Source of the DNA: Aquilaria yunnanensis
Taxonomy: Eukaryota; Streptophyta; Magnoliopsida; Malvales; Thymelaeaceae
Assembly: GCA_039654915.1 (NCBI GenBank)
Contig: CM077594.1
Coordinates: 110,994,893 to 111,058,892, forward strand
Direction of reading: 5' to 3'
Length of the DNA: 64,000 nt
Each line of letters starts with the position of its first letter. Position 1 is the first letter of the stretch. The translations under genes were made by a program, and so were the position numbers. Below are positions 24,351 to 38,000 of this stretch, in pieces. The notes beneath the pieces were generated by a model. That model made no database searches and was not told the origin of the DNA. It worked only from the letters and a program-made list of their open reading frames with translations.

Positions 24351-26918
24351 TGTTTAATATCTCATTTGTACATATCTCCAGCTTTAATGGGATACCAAAT
24401 TTAGTGTGTTCACATTTGTTTTATGCTATGAATAACATTACTGAAATATAAATAAATATGAAGATCTTTTACTTTAACGCAACGTGATACAATACCTACA
24501 AATTGACTAGCTATAATTGAAATTACTATTTACCAGTGTAGCAGCAACAATAATTTTTTTTAGCAAGTCTTACATCTTGTGTAACGATCTCCTTATTAAG
24601 TCGCTGAAACCAAATATGTAACCATATTTTTAAGGTTTTGCTTACGAGTTTTTTGTCTCAAATTTAGCTTTAATGTTTCTAAAACTTGGTGCTACGATTC
24701 GGCTTCAAGTTTGTTTTGTCTTCTTTTGTTCGAGTTAGTTTATCCCTTGACCCTAGGGACTTAGTAAACCCTTTTAAAGTTGTCTTGGATTGGACTTCTA
24801 TCCTAAAAAAAAAATAAAACTGGCCCATAAATTTAAAAAAAAAAAACCCTAAGAGCAAATAGTTTCCAACCAACCAAGGTGGAATTTCATTCTTACAGCC
24901 CAGAAGTAAATGTTATTCAAATAAAATAAAAAAAAATGAAAGATTTATTATATTTGAATAAAATAGTTCGGTTGTTTTTTTAGCTTAATGAGTTTAAACT
25001 AAAACTGAACTTTATTTTCGATCATCAAATTAGTTGTTGATCATATACTTAAAACCAAATAAACTAAATAGACCAAATAGTAATAAATATTAGATCATTG
25101 TCCATATTAACTCTAAATGTATAAAGCTATTTCTTAGTAATTTTGGATTATATGTTGCTGATCCTTCTTTAATTTTGGGTATTAGCTAAGTTACATAATC
25201 CTTATACTTTGAGTCATCGCTCCCACTTCTGCTCTCAATTGCGACTCTCACTTTCATTTTTATAACATTTTTACTTATTTAGATTAAAAATGTGAAGCTT
25301 TCCCGCTCTCGCTCCCCGCTCTTTCTTTCGAGAAGCTTTGTATGACTTAGGGTATGAGATGTAAAATTTTATATATTTATCATAAGTTTTCATTTAATAT
25401 ATGCCTAAATCTTATAAAGATAAACCGAACAAATTAATCCGAACAAACCAAAATGTACTTCAGATGATTCAGATCGGGTTTGACATGTAATTTAGATAAT
25501 CTTGATGCATTTTCTAAAAATCGATAAACAATCAACTTTGTATTTGGATTAGTTTTAAATCGAACAAACCGAAGGCTCACCGCAATTAGAGCCCAACAAG
25601 AGCAAAAAATAAAGCAATATACATGGGCTCATGGTCACAAAGCTTGGCCCAACGTACTTATTATACCCATAAGGTCAGTCCAATGAGGACCGAAAAAATG
25701 TTGGTGTCATTCAAAACCATATGTATTTCCATTGGGCCATTATAAGTTAACAGCATGTTATAGTGAGTGATCAAATCATTTTAGGTTCAAATGTTTCATT
25801 CCAACTTCCGAGCATGAGGCAGGCTCGGTTAGAAACATCATTGGTACAGGACAACACTTAACGGCTACAGTTAATGGTAATAGTAATGTCGGCGGAAGTA
25901 GCGCAGTTTCTCTGTGAATTTGCGGTTAACTTCTCTATATTAATAAATATTATCTGCTCGCTTCAACAAATACTACTAATGATATGAGTTTTGTATATAA
26001 TATTGTATTAATATGAGTTTGAACCATCTAAGTCTAAGTCTAAGTCTAAGTCTAACCTTAAAATTAAAATGCATATGCTTTTGGTACTCTCCTAAATCCT
26101 AATGCTACGTTCTCGAGCTCAACTATTGGATGGCTCAACTGCCATGATAGGGTTTAGCAAAGAGGGAAATGCTCATGCCTCCTATAATTTTAAATATTTA
26201 TGAGTCCGACTAAAAACAAAAGTAGTCTACTCTTCGATGGTTTACTTTACTATATATATTAAACAGTACATAATCATATACTAGTAATTAATAGACATGC
26301 TCCTACACACTTTTGGTGTAAATGGCTCATAGGATTTATGTAGTAAATTCTAATCAAATTGGCTGAAAAATAAATTAATTCGGAATTTACCATACTCTAT
26401 TTTGCGCTTTTAATAAAGCACCTCACAAATTTCACCTTGAAAGCTTTCCATAAACGGCATACCTAAAAGAAACCAAATTTCTCAGGAGGGGGAAGTTATC
26501 TGACTCCAAGGCTGAAGCCACCTCAATTGGGATTTACAATGTTACTCAGATATTGCATCTCATGAATTTCACGTCCAAAAAGTTCACATAAACAATATCT
26601 TGGTATTCTACCAAACAATAGACAGTAGCATCTTATCATGAAACACAATTATACAAAAAAAAAAAAAAATACCGCAGTTTCTGTCACTAAAATAACAAAT
26701 ACATGAAACTTCCATCCTTTTAGGTCTCTTCCTAGCTTCTACCCTGTACATCTTAGTAAATTTTTATGCTAAAGAACCGGTAAATTTTCAAAACCCCTTG
26801 AATCTCTGCTCTGCGACTACTATAGCAACCATACGACTCCACAATAATGTCACCACTAATTTTCTACTTTGCAGTGGAAAAAAAAAAAAGAATGGCGGTA
26901 AATTCACATGGAGCATAT
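24351..26918. other. AT-rich intergenic region
   Basis: No gene recognised. A TAAGTC/AGTCTA hexamer repeat of about five units lies at 26027-26055. TTCGGTT.../...AACCGAA sequences near 24968 and 25424-25572 may be the ends of a decayed inverted-repeat element. The right end is the probable 3' UTR of the kinase gene. Confidence 0.45.
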
Positions 26919-29900
26919 TCACCTTGGGCCAGATAGCTCCATTGCTTGAACTAATAGTGAAGAGTCATCAGTGAGATCAGAATACCTATCAGATGAGGAG
27001 AATTCATGAGGCTTGCTCTTAGTTGCTTCGGCTTGTTGCGAAGCTTCCCATCTCTCTGCCAGTCCATCACCTTCAAGCATGCGCACAACTTCAGACATTT
27101 TTGGTCTTTGAACCGGAAGATATTGGGTGCACAGCAATGCCACCTGAACCATCTCCTCGAGCTCGATTCTATCATAGTGGTTTTTTAGATCCTTGTCCAC
27201 TAACATTTCAAGCTTCTTCTCGGTGTGAAGTTTTTTTACCTGCAATGCGAGCATCAAAGAATGAAATGAAGTGGTGGGAAAATATCTTCAGCTGGTGATT
27301 CTGGTACCTAAAAGCTTGTCAAGCACTATATTTTGGCAAAAAGTTTAAACAGATAAGTCTTACCCAATCAAGCATAGCCCCTTTCTGGTTAGCACCCTTG
27401 CCAAATTCTAGAGCTCTTTGCCCTGTAATCAACTCAAGTAGGAGAATTCCAAATCCGAAGACATCTGTTTTCTCAGATGACTGACCGGTGGATAAATATT
27501 CAGGGGCAATATGTCCAACAGTGCCCCTCACAGCTGTTGTGACATGCGAGTCTTGGTGATCCAACAACTTTGCTAGCCCGAAATCTCCCACCACAGCCTC
27601 AAAAGAGTCATCCAGCAATATATTTGCCGCTTTGACATCCCTATGAATAATTTTTGGATCACATTGCTCATGAAGATATAATAGCCCTCGAGCTGCTCCT
27701 AGGGCAATTCTCTTCCTTGTGCACCAATCCAGCACCGGTTTTCCTGTCAACAAAATGAGAACCAGATTCAGCCACAGGTAAGTCAGCAATACAGTGTGAT
27801 GCATGCTATATAGTTTATTAGTTTTTACCCTTAAGACGGGAGGCTACACTGCCATTGGACATGTATGGATAAACTAGGAGCTTCTCAGACTGGGTAATAC
27901 AGAATCCGTATAACCGAAGGAGGTTTCGGTGAACTGCTAAGCTTATCATCTCAACTTCAGTCTGGAACTGGATCTCTCCCCCAGCCGCATTGCCATCTTT
28001 AAGCCTCTTAACAGCCACCACTTTTCCGTCTGGCAGAATCCCCTTATACACATTCCCAAAACCACCCATTCCCAGAATATTCTTGCTGCTGAAGTTATTT
28101 GTTGCTATTTGAAGTTCTCTTAGCTGGAACCTTCTCAGATTTCCAAGGGAAACGTCTTCATGTTGCCGATCTAAGGTAAAATGGAACTAGAAGTAAAAAT
28201 GACTGCATATCTTTGGGGCTCATAACTCTACAATTTAAAGTTCAAGGAGTGGTTTTGGACAGACCTTTAACATCGAAAAACATCTGTTGATTCCATCTCT
28301 GTCTCCACCAAAGGAGCAATCCAAATATGAAAATCATCAGGGAGATCCCAGCGCTCAAGCCAAAGGCAAGGGCTATTTTGTGAGTTTTAGGTCTCCCTGA
28401 TGGTAAAGCTGCTTGATGAAAAGGAAAATTTCATCAGAAAGAAACAGGTATACTTGAATTAATACAGCCAGCATCTTGAGACTTATTCAGAAAGTAGACT
28501 TTCAGAGACTGTTAATTACATACATTGTGAAGTGTTCAAATTCATGGACATTGGCATTAGCATCACTCCATGGCACTGTGGCTCAGAACCTGTTGCACAT
28601 ATTAGAGGATTCCCAACAATGCTGCAACAGAAAATGAAAACAACTAAGCATTTGAATTTTCTGGTAAGATAGATGCAGAATAAGTGTTATGACATGAATG
28701 TACCTAAAGGTTTTAGCAGCTATCCTGGTGACAGGGCCGCTCAGATTATTGTAGGACAAGTCACTGAAATGTGTAAGCAATAATTAATAGAAAATGTCCA
28801 AGGAACCAAATATCAGCTATTAATTGAAGAAAAGGGTCAAATAAAAGCTAATGTATAAGAAAAACAACATATGCATCTTACAGAAATGCAAGCTGAGTCA
28901 TGTTCGCCAACCACAAGGGAAATTCTCCAAAAAGACTGTTGTTATTAAGCCTCCTAGAATTGAAATTCCAGCAGTCAGGTCAGGTTAAGGGGCAAAGCAT
29001 GGTGCAAATGGTGTAGGCATGTCCAATTGAAACTAAGCAACAAGTATTATCACTCAACAAGCAACAAAGTCAGTTTAACTTGGCTATATTTCTTACCTGT
29101 ATAAGAGTTATTTTTCATTTACTTGTCACATTTTTATTTGTTTCTTGTTTAAATAGGGCACACTCACACTTGGAGCATCAAGTTCTTACTCAAGAGTTAA
29201 TCCAGAAGGACGGATGTGTAAAAATAATTTTCATCTTTCAGCTCCTGAGTTCTATGAAAAAGACTAGGTACTTCAGTTCTTACAAGTATTGCAGGCTTCT
29301 TAAGTTTCCTAGTGATGAAGGTACTTTCCCACTGAAAAAGTTACTGGAAAGATCAAGTGTGTGAAGCTTTGAGAGTTTTCCCAGCTCTGCAGGAATTGGA
29401 CCTGTTATGTTGTTATTCTGTAAGAGCCTGAAAAAGAGTCCATAGCAGCCGCATTAACTCAAGCCTGGCAACAGAAGTTCCTTAAATTTTCCATTTATAG
29501 AACAGTGATGCTGTTTTTACACTCCATTTTTTTTGTTAATTCATACTAAGGAAAAGGAGAAAGGGAAATTACTAACACAATCTGAAGGTTGGTCAGGTTC
29601 CCTATACTTGGAGATAGAGTTCCTGACAAACTCTGGCTTGGAACACCCCTGCAACAAACATCATTTCAATCAACTTCAAAAGATCTTTTATCCTGATCTC
29701 AGGAAAAATGCTTATGCCTGATGCACCAATCATTTCCCTTTTCCATAAAAAATTTGAACTTCCATTATCTTCTTCTAAGAGGGTTTACATTAAGAAGAAT
29801 ATGGGGGTAAAATGTTGGTGCTTTGTTTTTGCATGAATCTATAGTGTTGATACGATTTTTAACGGTTCATTCACGTCATAAACTTCATTCCACCAACCTA

Positions 29901-30162
29901 AACATTGTCGGGATTAAGGTGTAGTACGACAATGATGTTCTGAAGTTTGAAGTTTTAGCAACACTCACAAGCCAATAACCAAGGCTTCAGGTGAACAAGT
30001 GACCATAGTCCAGCTGCATGGATCAACAGCAGTCGCATCCCAATTATCAAGAACACCATGAGGATCACGCAGAGAAGCTTTTATACCCATTAAAGCTTGA
30101 ACTGCAATGAAAAGACAAACAAAAAAATCCCCAATTTCAAACAAAGTGTTTCATGTACTCTC

Positions 30163-30206
<44 letters not shown>

Positions 30207-30389
30207 GCCAATAGACAAACGCCATAGCTGCTAATTCCGGTGAAACAAAAGAGAGTCAGAGTTGGGTTCTTTTGGTTTACCTTCAAAGTTTACACCTTTG
30301 GGAGAAAGTAACCCATTTGCAGAAGCCCAGAATGAGAAGAAAACAACCAAGTAATGAGCAATTTCTTTTCTTCTTCTTAACATCTCCAT
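26919..30389 (-). CDS. NIK1: NSP-interacting kinase (NIK-type LRR receptor-like kinase, LRR II subfamily)
   Basis: Plasma-membrane receptor kinase; NIKs act in antiviral translational repression and immune signalling. Eleven exons from splice sites and phase: 30281-30389, 29969-30101, 29577-29648, 29284-29427, 28882-28953, 28704-28763, 28524-28621, 28265-28408, 27829-28170, 27364-27743 and 26919-27239. The sum is 1875 bp, 624 aa, with every junction in frame. Domains: signal peptide ([20 protein letters not shown]), N-terminal cap with DPCSW, LRRs in exons of 72, 144, 72 and 60 bp (72 bp or multiples is typical of LRR II), transmembrane segment in exon 8 ending LLLWWRQR, and kinase with Gly loop [22 protein letters not shown] and activation loop [20 protein letters not shown]. 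The tail ends [19 protein letters not shown], a NIK/SERK-type ending. All catalytic residues are present (RD kinase). NIK1 versus NIK2 orthology is not resolved. Confidence 0.94.
30166..30203. repeat. (CT)n microsatellite in NIK intron 1
   Basis: About 16 CT units; GA repeats on the transcribed strand, between exons 1 and 2. Confidence 0.95.
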
Positions 30390-31284
30390 TGAACTGAAAC
30401 TCTCAAGATTTTGTTTTTCCGAAAAGAAAAGCTTCTTTTTCTTCTCACACTTGCTGGTTGGGATACATAACAAACTCTGAAATGAAATTTCTAGTCCAAG
30501 TAAATCCTATATCAGAACCCACCACATCCCCTCCTTTACATGCCAGAAAACCATCCACCGAAAATCTCTTGGCAGGCCCAAGAAAAGGAGAAAAAGAATC
30601 GGTCTTGTTGGTGGCATAAAGTTAAAGTGAAAGTAGCATGCCTGTCACAGGTTCAGGAGGTTGTTTAAAGCAAAGAATATTTGATGAGTATTACTAGTAT
30701 ATAATTACGACTAGATTAATGCCAATAATGTTACAATAAGCAGACAATATTAAGCAAATCTTCTGAGTTGAGTTAGCTTCCAAAGCCAGGGGGTTAAAAG
30801 GAATTTCTCACCACGCGCTTGCCTACAAAAAGGATGGAGTTAAAAAGAGCTATTGAACAAGAGAGGTAATGCCAATTTCATCGAAGTGGATGAATATCTT
30901 AGGCATATAATCCAAACCCCGCTTAGTTAAGACTCTGTTTTTCCGAAAAATAACGTAGAAATTAGTGTTACCACCTCAAAAACACACTACTAGTATTTGG
31001 CTTACATTTGATGCTCCGGCATTTCGAAAATTTCGAGTAATGGTAGTACATGCCACAGTAGTAATTGCTAATTATTTTAAATTCATGATCACGCATAGAT
31101 ATATATTAGCTTATCAAAATTTCAATTTTCACCTAATAAATCAAGATTCATATCGCTTATTTCCCTGTATTAATATGTATCAATTAGCTAATTCGAGACA
31201 TTTGGAGAATTCAAACCTAGGTACTTACACGAAAAAAACTTGAGTAGTACCTGAGTACATTCCTGTTGCAAACCCTCATGAGCT
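30390..31284. other. NIK upstream region
   Basis: Non-coding. It contains the presumed 5' UTR and promoter of the minus-strand kinase gene. No strongly positioned TATA box or other element that I would defend. Confidence 0.45.
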
Positions 31285-32313
31285 TAAGGGAAAAGCCTCA
31301 AATTTGTCAATAATGTTTTGGATTGAGACCAAATTACCACTAAAATTTTTTCAATCTCAAATTCCCACTAATTATTTGAAAATTGGCTAAAATTGCTCAT
31401 TGATGTTAAAAAACTGACAAAAATGAGAAAAATATTAGATTTTGAAATTTTATGGTAATAATGCAACTTTCAACAAACTTGAGAATGTTAGGTAATTTAT
31501 CTATTTATTCAACGTGAAAGGAAAAAGCAAGGATTCTGGTCCACCTTGCCTTGTGAATGTTGCTCCGGCTGCTCTGCCTTCGGCGGCCTTCTCGATTGAG
31601 ATACTTGGCTTGTCATCTGAAATATTCAATTAATTTACCCATTTTCCTTATTAACAACCAACACTTTGATTCCAATAAAATCTTCTGATGAAATGCCCTC
31701 CAATCCTGACTGTAAATGTTGTTCTCCATTTTTATCCAAGTCATCTCATATCTACTTGTAGAAGTTTGACCTATCGAGTGAAGAGCAACGATGCCTGAAA
31801 CAAAGAGCAGGAGTAAAGGGAATCACCAAACAAGGAACTGAATGTGAAGCCTTCTTTGGGAACCGTAAACTCTTGGTTGGAAGTCTTCAACCCACCAGCG
31901 ATTATTGATTTTTCTTGCATGGCTATAGAATTTATATTCTCTCTTTGTCACACTTAGGGAGCAAAGATTATAGTGAGACTATGAGGCATGAGATTGGATA
32001 TTGGAGAAGGCCGTCAACCACTGAGTAGCCAAAGCAACTGCCATGGGTAAGATGGATTGGGTCCTTAAAATTTTCTTTTTAAAAAAAGCTATATCATTAC
32101 CCTAAAATCTCTAAACCTATAACTTTTGCCCCCTTTTTTGTTAGCCTTTTAACATCCAATTTGGTTAGTGGCTAATTTGAGCCAATTTTTTAACATTAGT
32201 AGGCAATTTGAGCCAATTGTAAACATTAGTGGAAATTTGAGATAAAAAAAAACTTTAGTGAAAGATTTAGTTCTAACAAAAAACATTAATGGCGAAGTTG
32301 AGACTTTTGCTTA
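31285..32313. mobile_element. Long-TIR DNA element (about 1.03 kb), non-autonomous
   Basis: The left end (AAGGGAAAAGCCTCAAATTTGTCAATAATGTTTT region) and the inverted right end (ending near CATTAATGGCGAAGTTGAGACTTTTGC) match imperfectly over about 100 bp, including shared TCTCAAATT-CCCACTAA and AATTGGCT blocks. No clear target duplication. The interior (31530-31990) is less AT-rich than the arms and could be acquired sequence. Confidence 0.75.
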
Positions 32314-33446
32314 TCTTTAATTATGTCCAAGGTATTAAGTACCGTATATTTAAGTATACCACACCCTGTAATTTCAATGTGTACTACATGGTATGTCATG
32401 CTGAATATCATTGTTATGTACTTAAAAAATGTTAGAATATTATTTTAAGATGGAATAAATTAATTAAATTTTTTTCACCTTTTTTATATGTATTCTATTT
32501 TTTTGCATCATAATTTGTCAAATATAAATAAGATATATATGAAAGATGATATTTTTCATATAAAAAAACATTAAAAAATGTTATATATAGCTCAAGATAA
32601 ATATTAGTTAGTAAAAAAGCTTATTTATTAATACATGAGAAAAAATAAACAGTATTGTAATAATAATAATATATTTTCTAATATCACATTAAGTTTCTAC
32701 ATGACTCAAAGTATGAAGCTTCTATCCTAGGCTCCTAACTTGTTTTGTAAAAGTAACATGTTCATCATATATCATGAAATTCTGGTTTTGAGTTAAAAAA
32801 TTCTGCAAATGAGAGTAATGTTCAGTTGGGGTAACATACACTAGAAATCCAACTAGGAGATATTGATTAACACCATGTTGTGGGTGAAAAAAATAATAAT
32901 AATTGGCATCAAATAGATGATTAAAAAATATTATAGCTAATAATGATTAGCCTTCAGCCAAAGATGACAACATTTGTTACAGATATCTATATGATCAATA
33001 CATCATGAAGCCACTATCATCAATTGGACTCATTTTGGGACCACTTGAAATTTCTTCAATATCCATCATAATTGAGTCAAATTGACTCACAAAGTATGTG
33101 TATTAATTATAGTTTACTATTTTACATATTTATGTATGATATTTTGATTAAAGTGATAAAAAAATATCTTACACATGCCCCGAGAAAAATAGGATGCTGA
33201 GGTACGTACCTTATAGTATATCATAGTATTATGACAAAATGTACATAAGTTATGCAGAAAACCGTGAAATAACACAGTATGCCGTGATATTTCTTAAGAA
33301 AAAAAATAATAAAATGTAAAACATTTGTACTGTGTATTTTTTATCGTGCTGTATACTACAAAACTAAAAAGCATAATTATTCTCATAATGATAGTTGGGA
33401 ACTGAATCTTTTCTTAAATCTTGTCGTCAGTTTTATTTTTATTAGG
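32314..33446. other. AT-rich intergenic stretch between two long-TIR elements
   Basis: No coding potential or recognisable element. Confidence 0.5.
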
Positions 33447-34535
33447 GGTTTTTACAATTATCCCCCTAAGCTATAGGTGAAATTATACCTGCCCCCTATG
33501 GCTTGGAAACCTACACTTGCCCCTTGCTTTTTTAACATCGTCAGTTAGCTATTAGTGAAAATTATAGCTTGCCTCCTTGAATTCAATGTGGTATACAATT
33601 ATACCCAAAGCCTCAGAAATCTACACTTTCACATTAATATATTTTTGGACAATTTCTTCATACTCATTAGTGCCTCATTCTCCGCCACCATTAGCGTCTC
33701 TTCCTCTGCCACCATCAGTGCTTTCTCTGTTAGCCCAAAATGCAATGCCGCCATCAGATTGAGTCAAAGGGAGACGAGGAAGGTCGAATCGTGTTCTGTC
33801 CCACTGCCATGATTTCTTCTTCAATGTGCCATTGTCTGTTGCCAATTAGCCACCATTAACCTTCACAACTGGTCGCCCATGCTCCGTTCCATTTTGCCTT
33901 ACCACCAGCGACCCAAACCAAATGAGTTCTTCCATGAGTTGCGCCCTTTTGCCCATTTCATCCTCCACCCCCTTTTACCCAATAAAAATTTGTCGAAAGG
34001 CCAACAAGTTCTTCCATGAGTTGCATATTCAAGGCCGAAGCCAATTTGCTAGGGTTCTTTGATCAAGTGTTAGGTAGACCGACGGGTTCTTCAATCGATG
34101 GTCGACTGAACTAGCCTAGTGTTTCTAATGGAAATAAGGAGACAAGAGCAATGTGGTGAGGACGTAGTGGTAAGAGGAAGAAAAAGATTCAGGCAACGTG
34201 GTGGGGGAGGAAAAAAGACATTTAGGGCATGCAGTGGTGGAAGGAAGAGAGAGATTCAGATGACATGGGGAGGTAGCGCGTGGTAGGGAGAAAAGAGAGA
34301 TTATGGCAATGCAGTAGCAAGGGGAAAAGAATTGTAAATGATTTTGACAGGGTGCAAATTATTACTTAAGTTAGTTTTGGGCAATTTTGTAAACCAAGCT
34401 AAATTCAGGAAAACTAGTTGTAATTCCAACTGACAGTTGACTAACAGTGTTAAAAAAGTAAAGGGTAAGTGTAGGTTTTCAAACCACGATGACAATTGTA
34501 ATCTCACCTGTAGCTCAGGGGTAATTGTAAAAACC
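33447..34535. mobile_element. Long-TIR DNA element (about 1.09 kb), Mutator-like
   Basis: Ends GGTTTTTACAATTA and TAATTGTAAAAACC are near-perfect inverted copies, and the similarity continues inward about 100 bp (AAACCTACACTTGCCCCTT against the inverse of AAGGGTAAGTGTAGGTTT). Flanks are TTTTTATTAG and TTTTTGGTTA, possibly a decayed 9-10 bp duplication. The interior is GC-richer with GA-rich near-repeats (34140-34320); no transposase. Confidence 0.82.
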
Positions 34536-34697
34536 TTTTTGGTTAATTACATTACTTTAACAACGTATATTTTTTTATGATGTGTCTTCAACTATTTAAT
34601 TTGAATTATTCATCATTTCACATAATTGATTTAATTAGCTTTGCTTTATTACCACAAGATGTTCTAACCCAACTGGTCAGACTAAGGGCCAATTTTT

Positions 34698-35000
34698 TCT
34701 TAAACTAAATAAGATTAATGCAAAATGTTTTTGCAATTTTTTTATCTAGATTTAATTTTATTTAAAAGCTAACATTATATAAGTATGATAATCCATTGAA
34801 TAATATTTCTTTATAGTGTAATCAAATTTTTATTAATTTTTTAGGTTAAATAAGTAAAAAATTATAAATTTAATTAGATTATAAAAAATTGTTATATCTA
34901 TATAATATTAACTTCCAAATAATATCAAATTCAGATAAAATATTTTAAAAATAAAAATGATTTATTTTATATTGTTTAATTTGAATTAAAACAAAATTGA
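34698..35000. repeat. AT-rich MITE-like copy 1
   Basis: Shares GTTATATCTATATAATATT and surrounding TTTTTATTAATTTTT/ATAAATTT blocks with the better-preserved copy at 40727-41072. Ends are approximate. Confidence 0.55.
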
Positions 35001-38000
35001 CACTAATAATTGATCATGGTTGCCTTTAGGGCAAAAATATTTATAATTATAGGTTGAGAGGTTGTCGGGAAGTCTGAACTTAACCTCTCATGCGTTACAG
35101 GTACAGCAGAGAAGTTATACTAATTGGAATGGGAATGTGAGAATCTCGAGGTCGAGGGGGGCGGGGGCGGGTCGCCCAAACTCGACACTGAAGATTCGAA
35201 TGTTGATTTGGTCACCCACTCCAGTCCTGCTGCCGTATGTACGTAACGTATGCCTTTGTCTAAATTAAAGTTGCCCAGCCAGGCTTTGATGGCTCACACA
35301 CTTGTATTGTATTTGTACTCCATTAACCTAGCTAATTTCCGGATATTTTATTATTGCTTTTTCAGACAAAAATATATGGTCCTGTTGATGTTAGGCTTCA
35401 CGTTATTATGTTCTGATCCATTTTAATTTCGATTAAATATTAGGACAAAGTATTTGTTTTTTCAGTCAAAGCCAAACTTCATCCCATCATCTTTGTACTG
35501 ATTACGGTAATTCTAAAAATAAATATTTTCTCCAAGAAAATAGCCGAACTCAAAAGTATTACATGAAAGGAAAAAAAAAAAAAGATTTGTTAAGTGCTTC
35601 CCAACATATTATGTGATCTTAGATCTTTCTGAATAGGAAAAAAAAAGTGCCTTTGGACGGTAAATAGTTGGCTTCTGGTACTTGCGTTTAGTTTTTTTTT
35701 TTTCTTAATTTTTTTTATTTTTTATGATAAGTGACACCTATGAAAAAATTCTAGCACAATGTTAAAAAGTTACAAAATATTTTTGAAAATGTACGTTGAG
35801 GTAGATTCTAAAATTTTATTCCAATAACAACTTAAAAAAAAAAACATTCTGCATCAATAACAGACGACTACATCTTTTACGTAAATATATTTGTTTTAGA
35901 AATATTTGTAACATTAATTGCTTTTTTTTGTTTATATTTTATGCTAGATTCCGTTTGAAACGTCAATAATTCGCGAAGGAGACTGCCAGGCCATCTTATT
36001 CCCCGGGAAGCCATTCGAAAACGAGCGTATCATTAATTATACATACTTTATAAACCAAAAGCTGCCACCCCATCGGCCCATCCCCTCCCTCTCTCTCCCT
36101 CTTTTTTCTTTTCCTTTTTCGCCATCTTTCTTGCTTTTCCCATGTAAATTATAAAACCTTCGATTTCTTGTTCAAAATACAAATTTTTCATTTGGTTTTG
36201 AAACTTGCACTTAATTTACTTCATACATATAACAATTTTTTTCTATCACAAGTAACTGGTTTTTTGATGGACGGGAAAGAAGATAGAAGACTCGAATCCG
36301 TGTGAAGGGTGTGGAAGTTGTATATATAACCAATTTTTATAGTGCATGTCAGTTACTAATATCAATTTTTTATTTTAATTTAAAAAAAAATTTACCAGTT
36401 TTTTTTTTATAAATTTAAAGTATTTGGAATAATTAACAGCTAGTTGAAACTAAATTTTTATTTTTATTTTGAATATGAGCGATTATTTTATTTGGAAATT
36501 TAATAAGTATATAAGATAAAATTAACATGTATTAAATTTTATGTAGAAGGAAAAGTGTAAAACTAAAGAAAGAAAATAGATAGGATATGTGTAAATAAAC
36601 AAGGCTTATATATGATGGTAGAGGTTAGATGAGAACGAGGGGACCCCAAACAACAAAATGGCGAATTGAACTGAGAAACACAACAGGAGAAATTGACACA
36701 ACACAGCAAAACAACAAATAACATTAATTAACATCTATAGATGTACAAACCTTGAAGAATGCCAATAATGTGTCGAGATTTAAGGGCTTAATAAATTACC
36801 GGAACAAATTAAAATTTCTCTTAATCTCGATCGACTTCTAATTTATACTCCTTCATTTCACATGTTAATTATACACACAAATGGATGAGACAGCAATTTT
36901 TTTTTTTTTTTTGCCAATGACGTTAAAATTTGATTGGAGTCTTCCATATGCAAGTAAATGTTGCATCTACAACTTTTTGAGTCAAACTTTATCTTGTCAG
37001 TTTTTTACATTCTCATGTTGCACGAAAATTTGGGAATCAGACAGGTCTTATAGCCTTCATTTGGAATAATATTTGAGATCAGTGTTTATGAACAGTTTCT
37101 TCAAGCCTTTAATGTTAAACGATGATATTAATAATTTTTTTAATTTTCAATACTAAACGTTAATATTATTCCCAAATGAAGATATATTGTTACAGGCAGC
37201 CGTGAACTACTATCACCACGATGCATATATTAAGATTAGCGCTTCAGTAGCCAACATTCAGAACGAAAAATTAAAATGAGGTCCAGCATTTCTATATATT
37301 TTTCTTTTAATTTTCCATGAAGTGATCCTAGTCCATGTAGAATTGAATGGTTGGGGGGGCACAGGGGAAGATGTTTTCGGAAATTATCTTCATGTATTAA
37401 TTGATTGATCCACATGCATGCACCAAATTAACAAATTCAAAAAAAAGTCACATAATATCAGCCAATAAAATTTTATGATTGAACAACTATAACCTGAATT
37501 TGATTTAGTTGCGTTTACTTGTCCATAGTTAATAATATTACAATCTTAAGTTGATCTGAACCAATAAAGGAGTTGAAAAACATATTCTAGGATTAGACAC
37601 CAAATAACTGTATTTTGTATTAACCTTATTAGACTATTAGTGATAAACATTGCGATGATCAGACCAAGTTCAAACAATTGTAACACTTCATTGGACATAT
37701 CTGATATCTCCTGACACTGCGTCTAATGGTCAGTATCGATCCTCGTAGATAATTTATACACACATAATCCCCATCCCAAGATCTTTGTTTCATTTCAATT
37801 TTTTTTATTAAGTTTGACTAAAATTGATGTATATAAAAAAATTTTTAAAAAATTAGATTTAAAATTAAATATGAGTCTTATAGTTTCTAAATATATATAT
37901 TTTAAAAAAATATAAAATAATAATATAAACAAATTCAAGTCAAATTTAAGTAAAAAAACTAAAATAAAACAAAAAAATTAGGATGAAGGGAGCATATCAT

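Noticed and set aside
35062..35268. 68-codon plus-strand frame in a G-rich segment
   Set aside because: Composition-driven and with no similarity I can name.
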